Source: Tieghemiomyces parasiticus (lineage: Eukaryota; Kickxellomycota; Dimargaritomycetes; Dimargaritales; Dimargaritaceae). From it: 22,106 nt of DNA. Position 1 is the first letter of the stretch. Each line of letters starts with the position of its first letter. A program made the translations under genes and the position numbers. This document shows, piece after piece, positions 1 to 7,805 of the stretch. The stretch lies in the NCBI GenBank assembly GCA_027575765.1, contig JANBPT010000810.1:1-22106 (forward strand). Reading direction: 5' to 3'. The notes under the pieces were generated by a model, which was given only the letters and a program-made list of their open reading frames with translations, was not told the DNA's origin and did no database searches.

Positions 1-65
1 GCATGCGTGAAAGTACCAGTCACCCACCCGTCTCCCCCATCAAACCGGACGGTGTTTGCTCGTCG

Positions 66-73
66 TATATAAA
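66..73 (+). promoter_or_regulatory. TATA box, candidate distal promoter of CCP1
   Basis: A clean TATATAAA lies here. From it to the GTAAGT donor at 267 there is no ATG, as expected of a non-coding first exon starting near position 95-105. It could drive CCP1 through a spliced leader, or belong to an unrelated transcript. It is inferred from sequence only; no closer TATA box upstream of CCP1 is as good. Confidence 0.4.
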
Positions 74-266
74 GGCCAGGCTGACCCGAGCGCTCCATCA
101 AACCCCTCCGTCTCTTTCATTTGCTGCAGCCTTCGAATCTAGAGCTGACACTGTGCAATTTTACCATACCTCTGGCCCCTCGTACACCCTGCTTGCTCAT
201 CGTATCCGGTGCTCTGCTAGCCTCTATCAATCAGGCCTATCCGGCGCACATTGTCCAAATTTAACA

Positions 267-882
267 GTAAGTAACCGCTCTCCCTGCATATCGCAACTAC
301 CGTTAATATGGGCCTGGCCTCCTTGTAAGCTTTTCTGGCGTCCACGTCCCTTCCCCCTTTGGTGGCAGCTCGCTGCTATTGACTTTGGTCATCGTGGCGG
401 CCAACCCGCGTCCAGTACACGGGGGCGTGTGGGTAAGAAAGGAGACGGGGTCAGTACTTTCCGCATCATGAGAACCAGCTTGTGGGGGGTGGGGGAAGGG
501 GTCCCTTCACGGTTTCCCGCGGCCCGCATGATTGACAGAGGGTTGGGTCTCTTCACTTGCCAGCTCCCCATCCCACATGAACTGACCAGGCAGTGGGAGG
601 CCAATCAGTAGGGGGGGATGTGAGTGAGGTGAGACAAGAAGTGCAGAGGGAATGTGAGACAGGAGAGCCCTCCTTCCGCTGTTGTGACGGCCCTTTATAT
701 TCTCTTGCCCTCTCCACATCAAGCCGAGTGGACCTCAGAGGGCTAGAGCCTGCTCCCTCATTTTAATCTTTACCACAGGTGCTTGGCATGTTGGATGGCC
801 CTGTAGCCGGCTATCTGGACTCCTACAGGTTTCCTTTCTCTCTTTCTCTCTCCTTCCATCCGCCTTCGTTTTATTGCCCCAG
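267..882 (+). other. Putative 5'-leader intron of CCP1
   Basis: The donor ACA|GTAAGT begins at 267. A strong acceptor ends at 882: a long CT-rich tract (about 832-876) followed by CCCCAG. Several ATGs (308, 468 and later) fall inside the proposed intron, whereas the flanking leader segments 74-266 and 883-952 have none. Other possible acceptors are the CAG at about 779 and about 830. An open frame from 3 to 611 crosses the TATA box and the donor and resembles no protein I know. The intron is inferred; a cDNA would settle it. Confidence 0.4.
600..604 (+). promoter_or_regulatory. CCAAT box upstream of CCP1
   Basis: A CCAAT pentamer in the context GGCCAATCAG matches the consensus bound by the fungal HAP (CCAAT-binding) complex, a known activator of respiratory and haem-protein genes. 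It lies about 370 bp upstream of the CCP1 start, inside the proposed leader intron, so it would act as a promoter or an intronic element. The motif is short and may be chance. Confidence 0.25.
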
Positions 883-952
883 CGGCTGCATCACGTCCAC
901 CAGCCCGCCCTAACCCTTTACTTCCGCTTACTCACTTTACCCTCCGTCACCC

Positions 953-964
953 ATGGTTCGTTAG
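953..964 (+). promoter_or_regulatory. Three-codon upstream ORF in the CCP1 leader
   Basis: ATG GTT CGT TAG encodes Met-Val-Arg-stop and ends 10 nt before the CCP1 ATG. Its context (CACCCATGG, C at -3 and G at +4) is reasonable for initiation. It is the first ATG in the leader whether the transcript starts near 900 or is spliced from 266 to 883. Ribosomes would have to scan past it or reinitiate almost at once, so it may damp CCP1 translation. A start site downstream of 953 would remove it from the mRNA. Confidence 0.45.
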
Positions 965-974
965 TATCCCAATC

Positions 975-2093
975 ATGAACACCTTCAAGGTCCTCCGCAC
1001 CGCGGCCCGGCTCGGCGGCGCCGCCCGGTCGGCCACCCACGCCCCTGTCGCCCGCTCCACCCTAGCCCGTCGTGCCTATAGCACTCCCAGCGCCCAGCCC
1101 GCCAAGTCCAATAAGCACTGGGTCGGCGCCCTGATCGGTGGTGGTATCGGCCTGGGGCTCGCCTACTACGTATATTCACCGACGCCGGTTGGTGGCTCCG
1201 TGGGCCCTATTGCCACGACGGACATCAAGGGAGAAGGTCAACAGCACAGCGACCACGCTCCCTGGAAGAAGGTGGATTACAACCAGGTCTATAAGGATAT
1301 TGCCGAGGTCCTCGAGGAGAACGCCGAGGACTACGACGACGGCTCCTTTGGTCCGGTCATCCTCCGCCTTGCCTGGCACAGTTCTGGCACTTTCAGCAAG
1401 GCTGATGGAACTGGCGGTTCTAACGGGGCCACGATGCGCTACGCCCCCGAGGCCAACCATGGCGCCAACAACGGCCTTGGCGTCGCCCGCCAGAAGCTCG
1501 AGAAGATCAAGGCTAAATACCCGGACCTCTCCTACTCAGACTTGTGGACCCTGGCCGGTGTGGTGGCCATTCAGGAGGCCGGTGGCCCCCAGATCCCGTG
1601 GCGCCCTGGCCGTGCCGACGCCTCCGAGAACAAGGTCATCCCCGACGGCCGACTTCCTGACGCCTCTAAGAAGCAGGACCACGTTCGCGACATCTTTTAC
1701 CGCATGGGCTTCAACGACCAGGAGATCGTGGCCCTGGTGGGCGCCCACGCCATGGGTCGCTGCCACCCCGACCGGAGCGGCTACGACGGTCCCTGGGACT
1801 TCTCGCCCACCACCTTTAGCAATGAGTTCTTCAACCAGCTCCTGAACCAGGAGTGGGTCGTCAAGAAGTGGGACGGCCCAATGCAGTATGTCGACAAGCC
1901 CACGGGTTCCATCATGATGCTCCCCGCCGACATGGCCATCAAGGAGGACAAGGAGTTCCGCAAGTGGGCCGAACTGTACGCCAAGGACGAGAAGCGGTTC
2001 TTTGACGATTTTAGCAAGGCCTTCTCCAAGCTCATAGAACTCGGTGTCCCTTTCCCCGAAGACTCCCCTGTCATCAAGTTCCAGCCCTTGTAA
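975..2093 (+). CDS. CCP1: Cytochrome c peroxidase, mitochondrial
   Basis: This class I haem peroxidase reduces hydrogen peroxide to water with electrons from cytochrome c in the mitochondrial intermembrane space. The 372-aa protein starts with an Arg/Ala-rich presequence (residues 1-38, RRAY near 32-35). A Gly-rich hydrophobic segment follows (about 50-67), matching the bipartite targeting signal of yeast Ccp1, which Pcp1 rhomboid and other proteases cleave. Distal residues Arg131, Trp134 and His135 sit in [12 protein letters not shown]. The proximal His258 is in [11 protein letters not shown]. Trp274, equivalent to the yeast Trp191 radical site, is in YDGPWDF, and Asp319 is in MMLPADM. The C-terminal [21 protein letters not shown] block is typical of the family. 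The catalytic domain is complete and intronless. In 60 codons near the active site 44 end in G or C. The nearest relatives are ascorbate peroxidases, but the leader and Trp274 context favour CCP. Confidence 0.98.
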   Translation: MNTFKVLRTAARLGGAARSATHAPVARSTLARRAYSTPSAQPAKSNKHWVGALIGGGIGLGLAYYVYSPTPVGGSVGPIATTDIKGEGQQHSDHAPWKKVDYNQVYKDIAEVLEENAEDYDDGSFGPVILRLAWHSSGTFSKADGTGGSNGATMRYAPEANHGANNGLGVARQKLEKIKAKYPDLSYSDLWTLAGVVAIQEAGGPQIPWRPGRADASENKVIPDGRLPDASKKQDHVRDIFYRMGFNDQEIVALVGAHAMGRCHPDRSGYDGPWDFSPTTFSNEFFNQLLNQEWVVKKWDGPMQYVDKPTGSIMMLPADMAIKEDKEFRKWAELYAKDEKRFFDDFSKAFSKLIELGVPFPEDSPVIKFQPL

Positions 2094-2180
2094 GTTTGGG
2101 CCTTGAATTAGCCGGGTTAGCTTTCGTTTCAGTCGTTTTGTCCGCGTTAGTGTCGGACCACCATTCCTAAAGTTTGAAAA

Positions 2181-2186
2181 AATAAA
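2181..2186 (+). terminator. CCP1 polyadenylation signal
   Basis: AATAAA lies 88 nt after the CCP1 stop codon and is followed by an A/T-rich stretch and then a run of ten G residues at 2204-2213. Position and sequence fit a eukaryotic poly(A) signal. Confidence 0.55.
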
Positions 2187-2213
2187 ATCATACTACTATC
2201 ATCGGGGGGGGGG

Positions 2214-2777
2214 TAATGTTAAGTTTGAAATAGCTTTAGCCGCAATTTCACCGTATCAATTGGTGTGGCCTAGTATAGCTGCCTGGACAGTCAATGCCCG
2301 TGCAGAGAATAGTCCGTAGTGACGTTTCGACACCCCAGTGTAATGTACAAGGCTGCGGGTGGTTTTCATTATCAAACGGCTGGGACTACTTTTCCCCGCC
2401 TCCCCTCTGGTCCATCCCATCACCTCGATGGTCGCTATCTTATCTGGGCGACCGAATCAGCCACAGCTGTGAGGCCCAAAGTCTGCCACACCGATTATAA
2501 TCACGTGACCAGTAATCGAGGGCTTTATAGTTGACAATGCTGGGCAGCCTGACTGGAGCGCTTTCTCGCATGCTTTTCCGTAACGACTGACGGCAGGCGT
2601 GGCCGAAATTACCAATCACACACCCATTTTTTTCTGGCCACTCTGTCTCGTGGTATCCCTTACGTTTCCCTCTCAGCAGCGCGGACTTACCGACTCCATT
2701 ACCATTGTGCCGACTCGATACCGTTGGAACCGCTACCCCTCACCCTCGACGTTATCTGCCCCGTTGACCGCCCCGCC
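2214..2777. other. Intergenic region between CCP1 and RRP6
   Basis: No gene is visible here. It should contain the RRP6 promoter. A CCAAT pentamer at 2612-2616 lies 162 bp before the RRP6 ATG, followed by pyrimidine-rich sequence. Short open frames near 2294-2534 have no recognisable content. Confidence 0.5.
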
Positions 2778-5147
2778 ATGGCTACCTCTAATTCGGTACC
2801 AGATCCTCGCGAGGACCTGGAGGGCTTCACCAAGTCCTTATTCAGCGGTCTGGTTGGCCTGACGAAATTGTGCAATATGCTCCCCACCCGGGATCTGACT
2901 TTCTACCGCACCATCGACAACGGGTTTGCCGGCCAACTGGATGCCTGCAGCGCGGAACTGCTGGGGCTGGGCAACCGTTTGATGGCCTTCACCAGCCCGG
3001 AAGCGGCCCGACCCTACGAGAACATTGACGATGTGTGCACCCGCTACCATACTGCTGTAGACGTGGTCGATGGGCTCCTGGAGAAGGTTGACACCGCCCT
3101 CGACGAGCTCCGGACGGGCGGCAAGCCCACGGCCGACCGGCCCGCGGGCCTGGCGCAGTCCGCGCCCATCGTCACCAAGGTTAAGGCGGCCGGTAAGGAC
3201 CGGCTGGACTACCGTCTGATCCACGCCCAGAACATCGCCCGTCCGCAGCTCAAGTTCAAGGACCCAATCGACAATTCGGCCAAAACCCCGTTCGTGCCCA
3301 AGTTGGTCAGTAAAGTCCACGCCCAGGTTCCCCTCGAACCTTCCTGGATTACCAATCCGGAGGATCCGACCGCCCCGCTGCCCCACCCGTATGCCCATGA
3401 GATTACCCACCTGGACTACCCGGCCACCCTATTCGAGGTGCGCGAACCGTTGCCGTATCACCCGTTCGATACGACGGCAGCCACCTGGGTGGACACTGCC
3501 GACAGTGTCGCTGCCATGCTGGCCAAGCTGCGGGAGGCTCCGGAACTGGCTGTCGATTTGGAACACCACAGCCACCGGTCCTTTCAGGGGTTCACCTGCC
3601 TGATGCAAATCAGCACCCGGGACGAAGATTTCTTAGTCGATACCTTAGCGGTCCGTGAACATCTACAGACTCTTAACGAAGTATTTGCCGACCCCCAAAT
3701 CGTCAAGGTGTTCCACGGTGCCGAGTCGGACATTCTGTGGCTGCAACGCGATTTCGGGATTTACGTGGTAGGCCTGTTTGACACGTACCACGCGTCCAAT
3801 GTGTTGCACTACGCGCACCATTCCCTGGCCTACCTCTTGGACCACTTCTGCCAGGTCACCGCTGACAAGCGGTACCAGCTGGCCGACTGGCGGATCCGGC
3901 CCCTCCCGGCGCCGATGGCGGAGTATGCGCGGTCTGACACGCACTACCTGCTCTACATCTACGACTGCATGCGTAACGAGCTGCTGACCAAGAACGGGCC
4001 CATCGAAACGGAGGGGCGGCGGCGGATAGAGGTCACCTTGCAACGGTCGGCCGAGACGGCACTTCGAACCTACGTGAAAGAACCGTATGATGCCGAGCAC
4101 GGTGACGGCGAGAGCGGCTGGCGACATTTACTCCACCGGTACTCGCGGCCCCTACGGCCGCAACAGTTTGCCGTGCTGCGCGCTCTTCACGCCTGGCGTG
4201 ACGATATGGCCCGCCAGGAGGACGAGAGTACCCGCTACGTTCTCCCCGGTCATATGCTGCTTATGCTCGCCAATCAGATGCCCACCGAGGCAGCGACCCT
4301 CATCGGATTGTGTAACCCCACTCCGCCCCTCGTACGCATGTACGCTGCCGAATTGGCCGCCCTCATCGCCCGTATCCGCGCCACTAACCCGTCAGCGACC
4401 GACGCTAATGGCGGTGCTTCCTCGACCGCCGCTTCCATTCCGGCCGGTCCCTCACATATCCGGTTCGGCAGCGATGTGGCTTCCGCCGCCGCCGGTAGTA
4501 CGATCGATCCGTCGGGTACTGCCAACGACCTCACTCTACTCAGCCCGGAAGCGCTTCTAATGCGGTTCTCGGCTAAAGTACTTGACCCAACCGCCGCGGT
4601 CTTGGATCGGTTAAACTCGGCGGTGCTAGCCAGTGCCACCGTTGGTGAGAAACCGGAGGCTGGGTCGATGGCCACTACGCAGTGTTCTCTGCTGGCCAGC
4701 CTCAGCCACGCCCGCCTTGACCGTCGCCCTACCCCCGTAACCTCCGCTACGAACCAGCGGGTAGCCGACGAGATCCGTGCTCACCTCACCTTGGAAATGC
4801 CCGCCGCCGCCCCCGAGGCTGATTTCAAGGAGGCGGACGAAGACGATGAGATGGAAGAGGCTGTTGAGGAGGTAGAGGAGGAGGAGGAGGTGGCGGAGGA
4901 AGAAGTCTCGCCTCCTGTTAATCAAACCAAAGACGATACGATGGTCATTGCCGACCTCGTTAGCCGGGAACGCTACGGGATCCGCAAGGTCCGTGAGCTG
5001 GATAACCGGACGGCCAAGTCACGGCCAGAAATCACCCTCGATGACGCGCCAGATTTCTTGGCGAATACCTTTGGTACCACCCGCCCGCGTGAGGAAACCG
5101 AGACCCAGGTGCCGGTGGCTAAGCGGTCAAAGGTTAAGAAGCAATAG
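2778..5147 (+). CDS. RRP6: Exosome 3'-5' exoribonuclease Rrp6 (EXOSC10)
   Basis: This is the nuclear exosome-associated DEDD-Y ribonuclease that trims 5.8S rRNA, snoRNAs and other nuclear transcripts. I chose the ATG at 2778 (GCCATGG context), giving 789 aa; the frame runs further upstream but without an ATG. A PMC2NT-like helical domain spans about 15-105; in known homologues it binds the cofactor Rrp47. NPYAHEI-like HPYAHEI is at 203-209. The exonuclease domain carries Asp260 and Glu262 (VDLEHHSHRSFQGFTCL), Asp318 (GAESDILWLQRDFG), and Tyr383 with Asp387 (YARSDTHYLLYIYD), so all DEDD-Y residues are present. An HRDC domain follows at about 455-535. The tail is low-complexity: Ala/Ser/Thr-rich to about 600, a Glu/Asp run at 684-712 from a GAG repeat, and a basic end (KRSKVKKQ) that could be a nuclear signal. 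It is complete and intronless. Confidence 0.97.
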   Translation: MATSNSVPDPREDLEGFTKSLFSGLVGLTKLCNMLPTRDLTFYRTIDNGFAGQLDACSAELLGLGNRLMAFTSPEAARPYENIDDVCTRYHTAVDVVDGLLEKVDTALDELRTGGKPTADRPAGLAQSAPIVTKVKAAGKDRLDYRLIHAQNIARPQLKFKDPIDNSAKTPFVPKLVSKVHAQVPLEPSWITNPEDPTAPLPHPYAHEITHLDYPATLFEVREPLPYHPFDTTAATWVDTADSVAAMLAKLREAPELAVDLEHHSHRSFQGFTCLMQISTRDEDFLVDTLAVREHLQTLNEVFADPQIVKVFHGAESDILWLQRDFGIYVVGLFDTYHASNVLHYAHHSLAYLLDHFCQVTADKRYQLADWRIRPLPAPMAEYARSDTHYLLYIYDCMRNELLTKNGPIETEGRRRIEVTLQRSAETALRTYVKEPYDAEHGDGESGWRHLLHRYSRPLRPQQFAVLRALHAWRDDMARQEDESTRYVLPGHMLLMLANQMPTEAATLIGLCNPTPPLVRMYAAELAALIARIRATNPSATDANGGASSTAASIPAGPSHIRFGSDVASAAAGSTIDPSGTANDLTLLSPEALLMRFSAKVLDPTAAVLDRLNSAVLASATVGEKPEAGSMATTQCSLLASLSHARLDRRPTPVTSATNQRVADEIRAHLTLEMPAAAPEADFKEADEDDEMEEAVEEVEEEEEVAEEEVSPPVNQTKDDTMVIADLVSRERYGIRKVRELDNRTAKSRPEITLDDAPDFLANTFGTTRPREETETQVPVAKRSKVKKQ

Positions 5148-5172
5148 AGCAGGATGCTTGGTGATGAATCGA

Positions 5173-5180
5173 AAATATAA
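5173..5180 (+). terminator. Candidate RRP6 poly(A) signal
   Basis: AAATATAAAA-type sequence lies about 25-33 nt after the RRP6 stop in an A/T-rich stretch. It is a variant of AATAAA, so the assignment is tentative. Confidence 0.3.
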
Positions 5181-5209
5181 AACAAATTATCGTTGTTAAG
5201 AAAGTGAAA

Positions 5210-5408
5210 CCAAGTCATCGATGAATTTTAAGCTGGAGGTCTCAAATCGCATTGGTTGAGATAAAAACCTAGGAGAGTCAATAATGCCGAGTCGATTGAT
5301 ATCAACCACTCCAGAATTAAACCATTTCTGACTTCACGCTTTGTTTTTCAACCACCCATCATGTCTACTTTTCATACCTCTCTGCACTTGCTTTTCCCTA
5401 ATAAACCT
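5210..5408 (+). repeat. Dispersed repeat, copy A
   Basis: This stretch aligns in the same orientation with 11726-11922. By eye the core (about 5271-5375) is roughly 75-80% identical with small indels. Shared blocks include GGAGGTCTCA, AGTCAAT.ATGC.GAGT, GATTGATAT.AACCACTCC and ATCATGTCTACTTTTCA. It starts about 60 nt after the RRP6 stop, so it may form part of that gene's 3' UTR. I saw no coding content and no terminal inverted repeats. It looks like an old transposon fragment or MITE-like element of unknown family. Confidence 0.7.
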
Positions 5409-5812
5409 TTATTTTCACCCTTCGGCATTATGCCTACCATACAAACGGTGGTTTATATTTTCTGATTCCTAAACGATCATTGGCTAATGTTGTGCACCAA
5501 GATATATATGCTACCCACACTGTCTTACCAACTTTTTTTGTTTATGTTGTAGCATACACTATCAGCTCTTTATTAAGTTTAAGGCAAGGTGTGGTACCCC
5601 AAACCACTGATCCGATCAGTTGTGACCCCACACTGGCAACTCCTTTATCACCGCCATTTTTATCACTAGTACGTCCCCTCCTCCTCCTCACTTATTAGAA
5701 TATCCCCCTGGCTACCTTTTTTCCCTAGTTGCGTATTCACGTCTCTTGGACTTGGCACCCACCCAAAACGTGCCCTATCGTTTTAAGGTCTGCCTGACCT
5801 GTACGGCAGCCC
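5409..5812. other. Gene-poor A/T-rich spacer
   Basis: This is A/T- and pyrimidine-rich sequence without a recognisable gene. The one open frame (5480-5698) is compositionally biased and resembles no protein I know. Confidence 0.5.
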
Positions 5813-5846
5813 TAATGAAAGAGGCGGGCCATCTTTCATTATAAAA
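5813..5846 (+). promoter_or_regulatory. 10-bp inverted repeat abutting a TATA box
   Basis: TAATGAAAGA (5813-5822) and its exact reverse complement TCTTTCATTA (5832-5841) flank a 9-nt G/C-rich spacer. The right arm runs directly into TATAAAA (5840-5846). No ATG follows until 6012, where one occurs in a strong context (A at -3, G at +4) and opens 27 codons to 6095. The arrangement resembles an operator-plus-TATA promoter, but no gene downstream is recognised. Confidence 0.35.
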
Positions 5847-6095
5847 GGCAGTCAGCACACGTCACAATAAACGACAGTAAAAACCCACACAATCTTGTTA
5901 AATCATTTTACCTTAAGCCGTTCCGTTCTTTATTTCGTCTTTTTCCTCTTCTCGGGCTAATTAGCTACTAAGTTTCCTCTAGGGTCGTTCACCCTACGAC
6001 ACAAGGCAACTATGGATGCTATTCGCTATAATTTCTCACCTTTTTCTACTACTCGACAAGCACTCCCTCACCAACTCTCCAAGCAGGCTTTATAG

Positions 6096-7193
6096 TCATA
6101 TGACTGACGCTTGATAAAAACCGATTGCCAGACATCCCCGGCCGCCTCGAGTGCGGTGAGCGTCTTACCACATATCCCACCATTCGACACCCCTGAACGG
6201 TTGGAAGTCACAGAAGGGGGGGGGGCTAGATCAGGGGGTGAGTATAAATTGACCGGAGAAAGCTTGACTCGGGTGCCAGACGTGCAGGCATGGGTGGCTG
6301 CAGGGCAATGGGGGGAGTAGTGGTGCATTGTGGTGGTAGAACTGCGGATAGATAATGGTCCAAACTTCCACGTGCCTTGGCCCCGGTCTGAAGCATGGAC
6401 TCTAGCCTATACTCTAGGTAGTGGATTGGCAGAGACTGTGGAACCGAGTGCAAGAGGCGTGATGCTCAGATGTAACGGGCCGTGTTTGGTGACATTCCCA
6501 AAAATAAACCATTTACACCCCCTAGAGTATTGCACGGCCCTGGTGGGTTTGAATTGCAATAGGGTCATATTTTATAATGCCACCTCCGGGCATTCTAAAA
6601 CCAGCAAGTGAGCCGTCCAAGTATACCCTGGCATGCGCTCACGCGTGACAATGAGAGGGAGGGGGTGCCGTAGGAACTACTAGCTCTGTCGAATTTCTCC
6701 AGGCAATTGGCGACACAACGTACTCGCCGGTAGCACTGGCTGTTAGTGAGATCACGGAAGGCCCAGCGTTTAAGGTGAATACGTGACCCCAGGCCCCTGC
6801 GCATGAAGCTAAGGAAAGTGTGACAGCCATGGGTCTAGTTTTTTGAAAAACCGTATAGGGTACACCTTTAGCACTCTCGAGACTACAGTTCCATAGTATG
6901 CGCCAAGGTTGTCTGGCGAGCGGTCAGATCAGGGGAGGGGTTGCCTTCAAGGGAGTAGTGGACCCGCACGAAAGCGAGCTAGTCACCGGTTGACAGGTGC
7001 TGTGGCAAGGGGTATCCGAGTCCAGCATGGAAGTCAGCTCAGACAATATATACGTATATATATATATATTCAGGTACCGCTCATCACGGTTGGTACATTA
7101 GGGCTGGGTGGGGGGAGGATGAGGTTCCAAAAGTCGACACGGGAGTAAGGCAAATATGGAAACTGTAAAGTGAGGAATGGTCCTATTGTAACC
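6096..7193. other. Gene-poor spacer
   Basis: No gene is recognised. The stretch holds a run of ten G (6216-6225), a TATAAAT at about 6243, and open frames of up to 93 codons without family resemblance. A DNGP motif in one of them is discussed among the rejected items. Confidence 0.5.
7045..7070. repeat. AT dinucleotide microsatellite
   Basis: This is an imperfect (TA)n tract of about 26 bp, interrupted by one ACG. Confidence 0.8.
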
Positions 7194-7225
7194 AAGGCGG
7201 CCCCCCAAGAGGCCTTCCCTTCCAA

Positions 7226-7325
7226 GAAGACCGCCTCTCTTTAGGTCCGACCTTCCTGATGGAAAATGGACGCCTCCACAGTCAATCAGGCGCCTTCCAT
7301 TAAAACTAAGAAGGAGGCGGCCTTC
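7226..7325. repeat. Imperfect 100-bp inverted repeat (hairpin)
   Basis: The outer arms GAAGACCGCCTC (7226-7237) and GAGGCGGCCTTC (7314-7325) pair with one mismatch. An inner arm pair, AATGGACGCCT (7265-7275) and AGGCGCCTTCCATT (7288-7301), pairs with a three-base bulge around a 12-nt loop. Nesting of two arm pairs suggests a decayed MITE or a structured transcript. I saw no flanking target duplication. Confidence 0.4.
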
Positions 7326-7805
7326 AGATTTGAGAAGGAAACTTGACCTGATTTGGCGACCTCACTTTTTATAATTGAGGTCGTTAATTGCAGCGCCTAA
7401 GATACACCAAACGGTTTCACGTCATCACCTTAACCACCCATATTCAAAGGCAGCAAACCAGCCATAACCGCCTATTTCATTAAGTGTGTAATAAATGTCT
7501 GTCTTAACTTTCTAACTGGCCTGCTCGCCTGCGACCCTCCCTCGGTCTTTACTAGTTGCCTTCTCCCCTCGGGACACACACCCCGTCACACTATTATGAA
7601 ATGGTATGGCCTATTCGATTCTTTGCCTCGGATACTTCTAGGTCCCGTAGCCAAGCCTAATGGCTGATATTTCGTTTCGCTAAACACCAGAATTTAGTTC
7701 CTTGTATATAAGGTAATGAACAGACAACTGTCCATTGGTAAGGCGGGTAAAAACATGGAAATAAAAAATACAATAAAACAAAGAAGGCATCCTCTAGCGA
7801 CGCGT
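7326..7805. other. Spacer 3' of the secreted-protein gene
   Basis: There is no gene. A short perfect 8-bp stem with an 11-nt loop lies at 7357-7383 (CGACCTCA / TGAGGTCG). A TATATAAGG at about 7704 faces the + strand, away from the neighbouring minus-strand gene. Confidence 0.4.

Noticed and set aside
480..500. Possible G-quadruplex in the CCP1 upstream region, and a similar G-rich patch at about 7099-7118
   Set aside because: Only three well-separated runs of three or more G occur in each, so the usual four-run pattern is not met.
3..611. 202-codon open frame at the left edge
   Set aside because: It runs through a TATA box and a perfect splice donor, is rich in Ser/Pro/Arg, and resembles no protein; it is better explained as leader and intron sequence.
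2294..2345. tRNA-like GTTTCGACACC segment
   Set aside because: The flanking bases do not form a T-arm stem and no anticodon or acceptor stem could be drawn.
6277..6611. A frame containing VQAWV and later LRIDNGPNFH, resembling the mariner relic's VQAWV...LRLYHENAPLH and also an integrase-like DNG motif
   Set aside because: About 16 nt match the relic well, but the spacing to the second motif differs, a stop intervenes, and nothing after it matches the third-Asp block. I treat it as chance, though a translated search against transposases would be decisive.
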